From: Xiphias gladius
Taxonomy: Eukaryota > Chordata > Actinopteri > Istiophoriformes > Xiphiidae
NCBI RefSeq assembly: GCF_016859285.1
Contig: NC_053407.1
Span: 17,324,632 to 17,388,631 of the forward strand
Reading direction: 5' to 3'
Length of the DNA stretch: 64,000 bases
Shown here: one piece after another, positions 1-12,666 of the stretch
Numbering within the stretch: the stretch's first letter is position 1
How the letters are laid out: the number at the start of each line of letters is the position of its first letter
Position numbers and translations under genes: made by a program
The notes under the pieces: generated by a model
The model's database searches: none
The model's input: the letters and a program-made list of their open reading frames with translations, nothing else
What the model was told of the DNA's origin: nothing

Positions 1-179
1 TCTATACTGTGTTTTGTTTACTGTATAATTTAACAATTAGTTATTCATGTAAGACAATATTTAGCACAAACTGCCTCGTGTTTTTAACAGATATACATAA
101 ATAGTACTTTGTGGCATGAGGAATGTAATGTTTATTACCAAGAGGCAATGAGTTCCTTATACTCTATCCATGTCTATAG

Positions 180-3100
180 GTTACCCAGCTCCAGAACTGA
201 AATGGTATAAAGATGATATGGAAATGGACCGGTACTGTGGACTCCCAAAATATGAAATTCATCGGAATGGAAAAACCCACACCCTCCAAATTTACAAGTA
301 TGTAAGACAACCTTGCAAGAATAACCCATCTATTACACTTGTTCAAATTAGTAGAAATGCACCTATATAAGATTAATACTACATAAGATTAATGAGCGTT
401 TCTGTTTTCAGCTGCACATTGGATGATGCAGCCATCTATCAGGCCTCAGCCAGCAATAGTAAAGGCATTGTCTCCTGCTCGGGAGTTCTGGAGGTTGGCA
501 CCATGAACGAGTACAAGATCCACCAGCGGTTCTTTGCTAAGCTGAAGCAAAAAGCAGAGAAGAAGAGGAAAGACTTAGAGGAGCAGAACAAGAGGGAGGA
601 TAAAGAAAACATTAAGAAAGACAAACCGCAGAATAGCCCAGAACGCCCTCCAAGGAAGCGGCCCGTCCCACCACCGAATGAGAGGCCAGCGATCAAGGAG
701 CCTGAGGCCGGGGAACAACTGGGAGCAGCTGCAGTACCTAATGGAGTTAGCATACAAGTTATGGAAACGGCCCCTGTCACATCCATAGACAGTGCCCTGG
801 AGAAGGACACACCTCCATCTGTGGAAACCTTGGCTAAAAAGAAAATAAAGATCTCAAATGGTCTAGATGCTGGGGTTAACAACAGCACTAGCAGCAGCAG
901 TAGCAGAAGCCAGGTGATCGGGAATGTAGCTGAAAACTGTTATGATGGAGGAATCAGTTGGGCACAGTTTCTGGCAGACACTCTCCAGTCTCAGGCTGCC
1001 GAGGAGAAACAGAACTCCTCTCAAGTGGAGATACCTGAAGAGATGAACATACCTATTGTAAATGACAGTAAAGAGAAAGAGCAGGTGCAAAAAGAGAGGG
1101 AAGAACACGAAAAAGCACTAGAGGAAGTGCATGAGAGAGAGAAAAGGAGAGAAGAGGAGTTGGCCATAGAAAGAGAGAAAGAAAGAGAAAGGCCATTGGA
1201 GATGTTGCATACAACAGCCCACGGTAAACATGGTTCAGAAGTCAAACATCAGAGCAAGGCTCATAAAGATCACGACCACCACAACATCCAGGCTTCCATC
1301 TCCTCTATGCTCCACACGGTCAAAGACTTCTTCTTTGGCAAGAGTAAGAAGGATTCTCAGGATCACCTTGAGAACAAGCAGAGAGAGTTTGACCATGACT
1401 CAATTCAGCCCCCTCAACCGGAAATGCCACCGTCATTTCAGCTGCAACTGGAATGTAATCCAGATGTGAACAAGCCTGGCACAGAGGTCCTTGTGCCTAT
1501 GGAAAAGAATAAACCAAAGCAGTCTTCAGAAAGTTTGGATATAGAACAACAGTCAGTGTCATTGGAGACGCATGAATATAAGCAGGAAGACAGTTTTCCA
1601 CCCACAGACCTGCCGCCAGCTCATAAATTGCCACCTCAGAGAAGAGAGGAGTCCACAGGCCAAAGTGTCAAGGAGGCTGATGATGCTGTGGAAGCAATGG
1701 AGGTGTCGGTGGGAGCAGGGAGCAGCAGTCCGGCCGAAGAAATGTCATTGTCTGGGCTTCAAGTTCTCACTGAGGTACGTACAGCGGTCTTGCAGGTCAG
1801 CTGGCTGCCACTTGGGAGTTATATATAGACTGCATTTGTGTGACAAGATGAGCTACTGCAGTGCCTAAGCCTCAACTACAGTATGTCAACTATGACACAG
1901 ATTAGGCTTTTAGCCACTGCTGGTTGTAAATGTGGTAGATAAAAAGCAGGTGACCATTCACAAGCTAGATGTTACATTCCTGGGACTGTGTGGGGAAGTC
2001 AGACAATACAGCCATTTTAAAACATACAGTATAATAATGATCAGCAACTGGTGGAGTGAGTCAGCCAGGCTGCGTTAGACTGTGGTTTTACTGCGTCACT
2101 ATCACTCAAGAGCAACAAGCCAAACAAGATAGTGTGGGAATGATAGGGAAACATAAGGGAGCCATAAGAACGGGGCAACTAACACTAAATGTATGTGGGG
2201 GTGGGGGGTGTTGTGTATCTACACTGCCCACCGTAAGATAGGATGGGGAATATCTCAGATGCTGGCTGCGCTGAGTGTGACACCAGTGCGTCAGAGATCA
2301 TGATGAAACCTGAATGTCAGAACTGGTTCTCATGTTACAAACAGGGCTTTGCACGACAGTGGGCTGTGTGGTCTGCATGAGAGGTAGCAGAGCGAGTTCT
2401 GCGGCAGGTCTCGGCATGAAAGGAGGGCCTCGTCAACTTGGGCACATTCCTCACTGTCCCCCATATCTTAAAATAAACCTCTTCCTCATTTAGAGAAGAG
2501 GGAGGAAGGCAGCAATTCTTTCATCTCGGTGTCCAGCTCGTCGAATTCTTTCATGTCTGTCACGTGTGCAGGTTTAGGATTATCATGCTATGATAAATGT
2601 GGTGTACAGTATACCCCATACAGTAAGAGAGCTACTTAGTGACTTATAATTTTTGCTATATTTTTGGCTGTACTGATTTAATCTAATCTCATGTAACTCT
2701 TGGCTTTTTAATATGGATTTGTTTTATGACTCTCTTTGAAGTGATAAAGCTGATTTTTTTTGTTTATATTGCAAACATACACCCCTGTATCTTCATCTAA
2801 AGCAGTGCCTACACCTTTCCCTTAAATTTTAAACAAGAGGCAAACAAAAAGATACAACATTTACAAAGAAAACCATAAAATTCTCAGATTTCATGTGGAA
2901 CTCATTTGACTCTGCTGTTTCCAGAGTGACACTCATTAAATATTGCACTAAAAGCGGTGGAATTTATGGCCGTATTGGATTGAAACTCACTGGCATAATG
3001 ACCAAATCTTATAAGCATGGGCTAATATTCAGAAACCATTCTAAGCTTGAAGTGATGGACAGATGGTTTTAGTTGCCGAAACAAAACAAAAAAACCCACT

Positions 3101-6100
3101 TAAAAGTTATTCAAAATTTATTTCTGTTTCTGCATTTTTTGTCTTCAATTTTACAATCAGGTGATAATTATGTGATGGTATGTAATCATTTCTGAAAGTT
3201 TATGCGATTATTATAATCCAGGTCAAAACTGCACTGACATATTGATATGTGTTATTGCTGAGAATCAATAAGATCCTATAATTTCTTAAAATCCTAATGT
3301 TTTCTGAGTTTGTGAATCATCCAGTTATATGGTGCCGAGTGACATGTGGAAAAGGGAAGTGAAGTCACTTCCTCTTTCACTTCCCTGTGTTTAAGTATTG
3401 TCCACCTGCAGAGAAACGTCCTTAATGCGAGACTACAACTGTACCTTGGCTATGTTGCTGGCACAACGTGAGACCATATGGATGACTAACTGGAGGAAGT
3501 CAGCCCTTTTATCTGAACAATATTTTCTCACGAGTGCGACATCTATTTACACACGATCGTGTTGTGATTACCAGAGCTTCATTTTTAGACTGAAAGTGAC
3601 ACCCGCTCCCTTCCATTGAAAGCAGCAACTTCTTTTTTTCTCAGTAGTCACTGCCAGCCAAACATGTTGTCACGAGACGGCGCGTGGCTTCATTACTCTT
3701 CTGCATAAATTGTAATGGTGTGAACAGCAAAAAACAGGGGCAGTAAGGGGGAAAACCCTACAACACTTCTATATATACCTCAAAGCTTTGTTTATAAAAC
3801 TGTATTTATACATTTTCTCTTCGGTACAAGGCATACTCAAATTTGAATTATTTTTTTTCAAGAATATCAAAATTGAGAGTTTTGCAATTTCACATCAAAG
3901 TCAGACTACGTTCTGCTTTGTCAATTACAGTTTAGTGTCGTCAGCTTGATGCTTTATGCAGATGTGAAAAACAGATTTATTTGAAACTACCATACATGTT
4001 ATGACTGGTCTCTTGCCAAGAGACTGCCCAGCACATTTTTTGTGTAAACAGCACATCCGTGTCAAATGTGGGAATTCCCCCGACCATGTTTTGACATAAG
4101 ACACAGAGTACAGGAGTACAAAGCAAACACAGTAGTAGTTTGTTTTTTGACATAGCAATTACTATAAAATGGGTGTCCAGTTAGGACTTAATTGAGAAAT
4201 TCAACAAAAAAATTAAACTAAAAAAGAGAAAACCCTGTTTGTTCAAAAATCTTTATTGGACCCTTGCATGTGTACACACTTGGTTTCAGCCACCTTGCAT
4301 GTGACATGAGGTAAAGAAGTCCCTGAAATAAGATGACAGGTCATAAAACACAAGAATATATTAACTTACTGTGGATGTTCTGAATATTTTTTGAACTATT
4401 TAGTGTTTACCTATCAACTAATAATTGATTAACTTTGATTAACTAATTAACTTTGTTTAAAGACTGACTATAGTCCTCTTCTTGTCTCTCAGGGATATAA
4501 CACTGCATTGTAATACCCAGTATTTTACAGAAACTGTCACTGTTTATGCTTCTGTTGATTTATGGTCGAAAAACTTGTCGCAGTCTAAAATTGTCGCAGT
4601 GTCACACTGTCAAAGGTCACTGCAGTAAGTTCACTACAACAAGCTTCTTAAAAATAATAATTTAACTCCTCAACATGATGCTGAATGTTTTTTTTTCTAT
4701 TAAGTTGTATAGTCTCTTTGAGGGTAACAAATCCAACTAGTAAAAAATATTTTTCATGCATAAGGAGTAAAACCAACAACTGTTTTTTGTGGAGTTGATT
4801 GTGAAAGACAAACACTGCCATAGCTGCCACTGAAAGTTTTGAAGTACTAATCCTTTTTCTGTTTACTTTCCCTCAGATGGAAGACAAATATTCTCAGGTA
4901 GTCCCGGTTGTCAAAGAGCCAGATTGCCTGGTAGTTTCACAACAGTCTAATCACCAGGCTGCAAGAGATGAGTCTTCACCCAGGGAAGATATATGTGTCT
5001 CACCAAAGACTAAAGCTCCTTATGAAGAAGAATATCCCCCCATATCCACTCTCACAAGTTTGGAAGATAGCTGGACTCCCCCTGACAGTGTTATCTCAGT
5101 GTCAGACAGCCACAGCCTTAGACAAGCACCCACTGAAACGTTACGAGAAGAGCAGCTGAGTATTGATAAGATGGGCAAAGACGGTAAACCTGACACAGAG
5201 GAAGGCTGTTTTTCCAATGAGTTATGTGAGGAAGAGAAAGCTGAAGTGAAATCAAGCAAACAGCCGTGCTCAGATATAAAAAGATCTGAAATTACTGAAT
5301 TAACAACATCTTCACCGGGAGAGAGAATAGAGCCATGTGAATCTAAAACACCAGATCAGGTGCTTTCACCTCTGTCTGCTGTGGCAGCATACACTGCAGA
5401 GACACATTATGTAAAAGAAGAGACTGAATGTACTTCACTGATTCAGGAAATGAATGTAGGATTTCCGCCTGCTGCAGCTCCACAGAGTTTAGAGAAGGTT
5501 GACCTAAAAGTACAGCATGCATGCACTCCTTCTGTAGTAGAGGAAAGTGCAGAGGTCCACAATCTCAGTGAAATACAGAGTTCAAGCTCAGATTTTAGAG
5601 GCAGTGAAGAGAGAAGTGGCTTGAAAGAGGTATTGAATTCTGCTTTAGAGAAAGATTTAGAAGGTGACTTGTGTAACAATCTAAGCACACAGGATCACGC
5701 AGTTTTAGAAAGTGAAAACACTGGAGCAAGGAATGAGCATTTACAGTTTGAAGTAGAGACAGAGAAGAGAGTAGAGGAGTTGGACGAATCAAAAATATTT
5801 TTAGTAACACAAAACGAGGGAAGTAATGCTAATGTTTTGGAAGAACTCAGTAAAATTGCACATCAAGATGGTGGTGAGAGACAGCTGAGTTCGCCCTCAG
5901 AGAATATTCCACAAATCCAAATATCTACTATTGAAGACACCCCAGATATTAAACCAACTGTGCCAGATGTACAGCCAAATGAACATTTTGTAATCCCAAA
6001 AATTGAAATAATGGAGCCTGAGCTCAAAGAGTGCACTCTGCCGCTAACTGTTTTGGCACCAGATAAACCAGAGTCAGAGCCTGCTAGTTTGCAAAAACAT

Positions 6101-9100
6101 GATGTAACTCATGTGTCAGAGATAATAATCCTTGACCAGAGTATGACTGATAGTCCAGGCTTATTGCCCACACAGAAAAGTATGCAGAATGATTATATCC
6201 TCACGCCTCCAGAGAAAGTAAAGGAAGTTGCACAATTGCATCACGAGACAAAAATGTCTCAGCAGGAGCAGCCACGCGTGAAAAGCAGTGAACAGCTCCC
6301 TCACATGGACTGTGCATCAATTCCTGTTATAAATGTTTCGTATAATGATGACAAGGAGAATGATGCATTTGTAAATGCCCGTGTTTCACATACACTGCAG
6401 CCTTTTGAAACTCCAACAGTGCCTTTGTTTGTGGTGCCACCAATCTCTGTCACTTGTCGTAAAAGTGATCCTGGACTCAGACTGTCAGCTCGCAGTGAGT
6501 TGACTGAAACTGAAACTTCAGCTAACACGCAAAAGGGAACAAAGCATGATGTTGATAATAAAATGACAGCAAAGCCTGAAAAAACCCAAAGTAGAAAACA
6601 GAAACTTGAACAAGTGGTGGAAAAGAGCATAAGAGAGAACACTCCCTCTTCGCCATATGAAGCTCTAATACCAAAGGTTGGTGACAATGTGCCATCTTTC
6701 AATAAAACAACAGAAGACAACATTGTCCCTGAAATCTTGAGGATAAAACCCCTTAAAGAGGCCAAGAGAGAGAATTCTGTGTCCGTTGAGGACCTCCAAA
6801 GAAACAGATCTTCTATTGAGAGACTCAGCTCTAAACCCCCAGCACACCCATCCCTGAGTCCAGCCAGTCTTCGCAAATTCATGCCCAAAGCTGCTCCAGA
6901 CTCAGACAATGAGGCTGTGACGGCTGTCCCTGTAATCACTGTGGGTGATCGTCAGAGTGACAAGGCAGATGAAGATCTCAGCGGAGGCTCAACACCAACA
7001 TCATCCCTGTCCCGTGAAAGCAGTCCCCGGCTGAAACGCAGAGACAGTCTGTCGCTCATACGCTCCGCCACGCCCGAGGAGTTGGCCTCCGGAGCTCGCC
7101 GTAAAATCTTCATCCCAAGAACTAAAGAAGACGGAGAGGCAGCAGTGGTTGGCGTGCTAGACAATCAGGGCAAGAAGGAAACCCCCTACATGTCACCCAG
7201 CCAGGCTCGCAGAGCAGCATTACTACAAGCTCCTACAGGACAAAACACTCCACCAATGGAGAGGCGCTCTCCGCTACTGAGCCGCAGAAAGGCCACCTTG
7301 GAGGTGCCAAAAGTTGTGGAGGAGACTCCCAAAGAAGAGCCAGTCACCAAGAAAGAGGAAAAACCAGCTCAAAAGAAGCTAGACCCTTTGAAAGGTAAAA
7401 ATAAGGTCATTCAGGCCCAAAAGATGGATTTTTTTTTTATCTTGTGGAGATATTACGTTGAGTGAACAAGTGGGAGGTGGAAGTTCTGCAGGTTTTCCAA
7501 TAAGAGCCGTATCAACTTGTTTGCACAACGCATCAACTTGTTTATAAGTACACAAGTAGCATAAGTAAATAAGTTATGAGCAATATCTTATTTCAGTAAT
7601 TATTATAAACCAAAAATATAAATGCAATATGGATAAATACTCGGGCTCCGTGGAATCACAAGTGATTAGCTGTTAAATGACATTCTACAGTGTAACATAT
7701 CTGACTTGTTTGATTTAGCTTTTTTCACTTAGTTTCCACAAGATATATCACAATACAAATGATTCTAAGATATTCTTTGCATATTTTTCGAAGTTTGTCA
7801 GCATGATCATCTGATCAGTTCACTGGCACTTGAGAAAGTGGAAACATTAGAAAGTCTCCACTCTCACAGTATATGTTTGCCTTGGGCCCCTTGTTGGATA
7901 CCCCCTCTCTCTCATGCACCACCAGCTCCACAGGTCATCCGTAAGATCAGGGGAGAGCCGTTCCCGGACGCCTCTGGACACCTAAAGCTGTGGTGCCAGT
8001 TCTTCAACGTGCTCAGTGACTCCACCATTAAGTGGTACAGAGATGAGGAGGAAATACTAGAGGTGAAGAGAAGGTAAATCCCCTCCTTGTCCTACTCTAA
8101 CCACCTGGAAAACTAATCAACAGCAATATCCCATGGTGTTCAATTTGTTATAGGTATTAACCTAATAATGTCACCTTTTTCGCTGCTATTATTCTGAGGA
8201 TTTCCCGCCAACATGACTGGTAAAACTGGGCAGGTTCCAAATATGAAACAATAATGCTACAAGGATGAACAGGATTTATTTGGGCCTCAGAGTGCATCCC
8301 ATGGCCTTCTGTCATTCTCATATTCTCACTGCAGAGACGTCCAACTCATGTGACTGTGAACCCCACAGCTGTGACACAGAGAGGTGAATCTCGGGCTAGG
8401 CAAAGAAACTGTAACCTGACACAATATTTTTCTCATCTCCAGGGAGCATCAAAAGTCTATATATACGTGCAATTGGCTGCTGTGTCAGCAGACTGCTGCC
8501 ACAGCAGCATGGCCATTTGTGTCACAGTGACACCTTGTGGGCTGTTGTTGGATCTTTGAAGTTAGGTACAAATCTGAGGAGCCAGTCAGCTTGCCATGTT
8601 CATGACTAAGTGTTTTTCCCTTTTTCGTCCTCAAGTGGAGGTGATGAGAGCCAAGTAGCACTGGCTATTGTGCTTGCCACCAGCCAAGACTGTGGGGTAT
8701 ATGGCTGTACGATCAATAATGATTACGGGACTGACACCACTGACTTCCTGCTCAGCGTAGACAGTAAGATACAGTACGCCTGAAGAAATCCAGTCTGAAG
8801 TCTAAATCTAACAATATCAGTTATGCTTTTATGAGTCTTTGTGTGTTTTCTGTTTGACAGTTCTCTCTGAGATACTACTAAAAGATGATTTTGAAGGTAA
8901 ACTTTTTGGAAATTCAAAATAGGAATACATTTTTTTTACATTAAAAAAAATAAAAAATAAATTATTGCTCATTGTGAATGTCTATTTCTGGTTTTCTTTA
9001 GTTGGAGAGGAGATCGAGATGACCCCGCTGCTGTTCGCCAAAGGCCTAGCCAACTGTGGAAGCTGGGGTGAAAAGTACTTTGGCCGCATCATGACCGAGA

Positions 9101-10400
9101 CAGTGCACATCGGGGAGGGCTGCGCTCACAAAGCCAGCAGAGTGAAGGTTATTTATGGCCTGGACCCTGTCTTTGATTCTGGAAGCAACTGCATTATCAA
9201 AGTTCAAAACCCCATCGCCTACGGGACCAAACAAGAGAGCATCCTTGCAGAGAGAAATCTAGAGATTACTAAGCAAGTAAGTAGTGGCTTTATTTCCTGC
9301 TGTTTAATCTAAATTGCCCCCCGTAAATCCCCAGTGAATACAAACATGGTACATGCATCTGAATTAATACATTCTTTGCGTTGGCAGGAATGCAAAGTCC
9401 AAAACATGATTCGAGAGTACTGTAAAATCTTTGCGGCTGAAGCAAGAGTTATTGAGAACTTTGGCTTTTCACTAGAGTAAGTACCACACTAATTATACAG
9501 TAACTGTGATCATTTATGCCTATTAAAATGTACAATACTGCTCATGATCACCCCACTATGTTTTTGGTGTTGCATGCAGAGTGATTCCTCAATATCTGAT
9601 GTACCGGCCTGCGAACTCTGTGCCATATGCCACAGTGGAGGCTGATCTTCACGGTGTCTTCCTCAAGTATTGTATGATGGATCCTAAAGGCAGGCTGATT
9701 ACACAAACCATTTCTGAGGTGGAGCAGAAATGCAGCACCTTCCAGCACTGGATCCATCAATGGACGCATGGAAATTTACTCGTCACTCGGCTGGAGGGTA
9801 AGCCACACGTACAAGTTGATAACGAAGTTAATCATTTATCAATTAGCGGTAATAGATACATTAATATTAATAATCCTCTATGATTTGTATTTGCAGGCGT
9901 TGAAACAAAGCTCACTAATGTTAGAGTTGTGACCAAGTCAAAAGGGTTTGTATTTGATATATATCCAAATCATTTCAATCCTTGATATATTCAATACATG
10001 GAAATGTTTTTTGCTGTTGCTATTGGAATAGCTAAAATAAAATTGTCGTCTGTGTTTCAGATACCAAGGATTAACTGCGTATGGCTCTCCTGAAGTATTT
10101 GAACAGTTCCTGACACAGCATCAGTGCAACTACTACTGTGGACTTCTTGGCCTGCGCCCCCTGAAGTCTATGGATAGCCTGCAGCAACCCAGCAAGATGA
10201 AGAGCTCCAGGAGCCCCCTTCTCAACCGCAAGTTGGGCTCTGGCAGCCCACAGCTGCAGCGGAAAGGACACAGCCCTCAGATGTCTAGAAAGGTAAATTC
10301 TAGCCCAAAGGTGACGAGAAAAGTTCAGGAGACAGAGGACAATAAATCAGACGCCAAAGCCGGGCCTGAAGAAACTGTTGGTGCTCTTGAAATGCGGTAG
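180..10400 (+). CDS. alpk3: Alpha-protein kinase 3 (5' end outside the window)
   Basis: Muscle alpha-kinase family protein, needed in vertebrate heart for sarcomere organisation and thought to be largely a pseudokinase. Exons read: 180-297, 412-1774, 4877-7394, 7926-8073, 8636-8763, 8861-8896, 9002-9276, 9388-9476, 9580-9797, 9897-9945, 10061-10400. These join in frame to 1759 residues plus stop. Order: part of an I-set Ig domain (LKWYKDD; DDAAIYQASASN, residues 1-60), about 1270 residues of acidic, low-complexity linker in two giant exons, a second Ig domain (WCQFF and VYGCT cysteines, about 1333-1430), then the alpha-kinase domain (from GEEIEMTPLLFAKGL, about 1437-1680) with the zinc-binding HQCNYYC motif. 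The tail is basic and Ser/Pro rich. The C-terminal half aligns closely with remembered human ALPK3 (VIRKIR, YRPAN, YCKIFAAEAR). The stop matches the human ending (..MR). The 3' UTR probably ends near AATAAA at 12256. Confidence 0.93.
1775..4876 (+). other. Large alpk3 intron, no gene seen
   Basis: This 3.1 kb intron separates the two giant linker exons, with donor GTACGT at 1775 and acceptor CCTCAG at 4876. It is AT rich with poly-T runs. Open frames are short and show no family similarity. I see no transposon with recognisable ends and no RNA gene. Confidence 0.7.
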
Positions 10401-12666
10401 GAAGAAGAGCTTGCTGTGCTTTTAATGGTTAAGTAGAACCTGTTTCTTTCCAGTTACCAAAGCCAGCAAGGACACGCTGACCTGTCTCATAACTCTTAGA
10501 GGAGTAAGAGTTATGAGAAAAAGGCCTGACTTATCAAGAAAAAAAATTACTGTGAATTCCTCAGTCGCCATCACAACTATTAAACACCCACCTCCCAGCT
10601 AGTCAGTTAACTTCTTAATATAGTTAGAGGTTTAGGAGAATGTTTAGAGGGATGGGCACAATGTTTATGACCTTATAGCTCAGAGGTGCCAAACAGAAAA
10701 GTCTGTATTTTTTACTGTTAGAGAATGAAAAACACATTGGAGTTGGGGTTGTTGGAGACGGCCATATTGGAGTTAACATAACACTATAACATCACTTCAA
10801 ACACCTGTCTTAGAGTCTTATCAGCTCCATGAATGGACAAGCAACTCTCCAACTTGAAATATGTCATACTATATGCAGTCGCTCTTTTCTTTTATTGCAG
10901 GGATTTCAACATTTTAGTGTTTTGATCTAGAGGACTGTGGAGTATAAAATGTACATGACCACAGCCAGAGAACCGATTGAGGTAATGTATCCATATTCAA
11001 TGCTGCATGTTCATCTAGGATGTACAATATGTGTGCAGGGTGTAAGTTTATTTTGGAGATGTTATTTATCATTAGCATTAGAACTGCCTGTGCAGCATTT
11101 CTTTACACAGCAAAGTTGAGCTCATTCTGGGGAATAGCGGCAACATTTTTAGGTCAAAGATGTTTGTGTGCGCTTTGTTTTAGGCATTACTTTTTATTAG
11201 TTTTTGGGTACTTTGTAATTGTTTATTATAGCGGGCGTCTGTGTCTTTAATCAGTCCTCTTAGAAAATATGCCGGCGGAATGCCTCTGTCAAAGCAATAA
11301 GCAGTAAAGGGGATTACCAGTGAACTCCTGAAGTATGGCACGCGTATGCTCACAGACGCGCAAATGCACGAGTGAGTTCCCAGCAGCAAGGAAGGCCGCT
11401 GAACGAGGTTCACACAGTTGTTTTGACCTGTATTATGGACTGAGGGATAAAAGCACACTGAACAAAATAACCAAAGAGTGAACTCAGGACTTTTAGATGC
11501 CTATTGATCACTTAGTAAAGCTCCCTGCATGAAATCTGTAAAGTTTTACGGCAACTAACAATCACCTGTTGCTGAACAATAGAGCTGTGGGTTTTGTTAG
11601 GGTACAGTTGGTCACCAGTAACCAGACCAATCTTTAGCACTGCCTATTTCTTTTTTACAAGTTGCAATGCAAGCGTGGACTGCGGGATTAGAATAAGAAT
11701 GAAAACTATTCCGTTTTCTCATGAGTTTGCACAGGTATTCATTGTTAAATTCCAACAGACACCAGTTCCCTTTTACAAGAAGAGACATTACCTATTCCCT
11801 TTGACAACAAATCTGTAGGAATTTTTATAATGGATTTTTGGTTAATGATCAATGAAAGTCTTCAAATGAGTCCAAATGGCCACTCTTAAACTTCAGCTGT
11901 TGTTACTTAATTTCATGAAGCCTTATTAATGGGAAAAAAAAACCAAAAAACACAGCACTAAGAGAAATTTTTGAAAAGGAGTTGAAATATTTGAAATAGA
12001 AAAATAAGTCAGTGTATATTGACCAGCTGATGATCATAAAAACACTGTAATGTTAAGTTGTGATGTCAGGCAAACAAACTGTTTATGTGTACATAAAGTC
12101 AAAGGACTAAATATCTGAAGCAGTGCGAAGAAAACCAGTGAATGTGTGTGAGAGTGTGTGAATGAGTGAGTGAGTGAATAAATGTGTGTTTACAATGTGT
12201 GCTGTCTTTGGTATGGTACACTTTGTCAGCTTATGTTTTTTGTTTTTTTTTTAAAAATAAATGTGTAAAACATTTGTGTCCAAGAATGATTCACATTTTC
12301 ATTTACCGAGCTTTTTATTTTTACAAAAAGTATGCCTGTATGTATAATTATCAATAACATTGTAAAATAACTGAGTCACTCAACTTTATTTGAAATATTT
12401 ACATTCATCAAACAGTTGATCCCTGAACATTTCCTGAGGTACATTTCTTAAGGTATGTCCTTTTAATCCTTGGCTGTAAATAAATTAATTTACTGAATGA
12501 ATTAATTTACAAAATAAAACATGGAGGATACATTCAGTTTGAAAAGATATGCATAGAGGCTTTACGTTTTTACATTAACAGTGACACAAATATACAAACA
12601 TGGAGGACATGTCAATTAACTACAGTACAATAAAAGACAACAGACACTGCTATGTGTTTTTCTCCT
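10401..12666. other. Convergent 3' ends of alpk3 and slc28a1
   Basis: This stretch holds the presumed alpk3 3' UTR with a poly(A) signal AATAAA at 12256-12261. On the minus strand slc28a1 signals read as TTTATT at 12314-12319 and 12385-12390. The two genes therefore appear to end within about 60-130 bp of each other. A 13-bp stem hairpin lies at 10486-10517. A degenerate GTGA/GTGTGA tract lies near 12140-12190. No coding potential was recognised. Confidence 0.55.
10486..10517. repeat. Perfect 13-bp hairpin in the alpk3 3' UTR
   Basis: CTCATAACTCTTA at 10486-10498 is exactly reverse-complementary to 10505-10517, with a 6-base loop (GAGGAG). It lies about 86 bases after the alpk3 stop codon, so it would form a stem-loop in the 3' UTR. 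Confidence 0.8.

Noticed and set aside
439-888. 149-codon minus-strand open frame
   Set aside because: Antisense to the alpk3 exon at 412-1774; low complexity with no family similarity.
6301-6939. 212-codon open frame on the minus strand
   Set aside because: It lies wholly inside the large alpk3 linker exon and is a shadow of that coding frame.
7395-7465. alpk3 frame running past 7394 to a stop at 7465
   Set aside because: A clear GTAAAA donor lies at 7395, and the next exon gives KAPQVIRKIR as in human.
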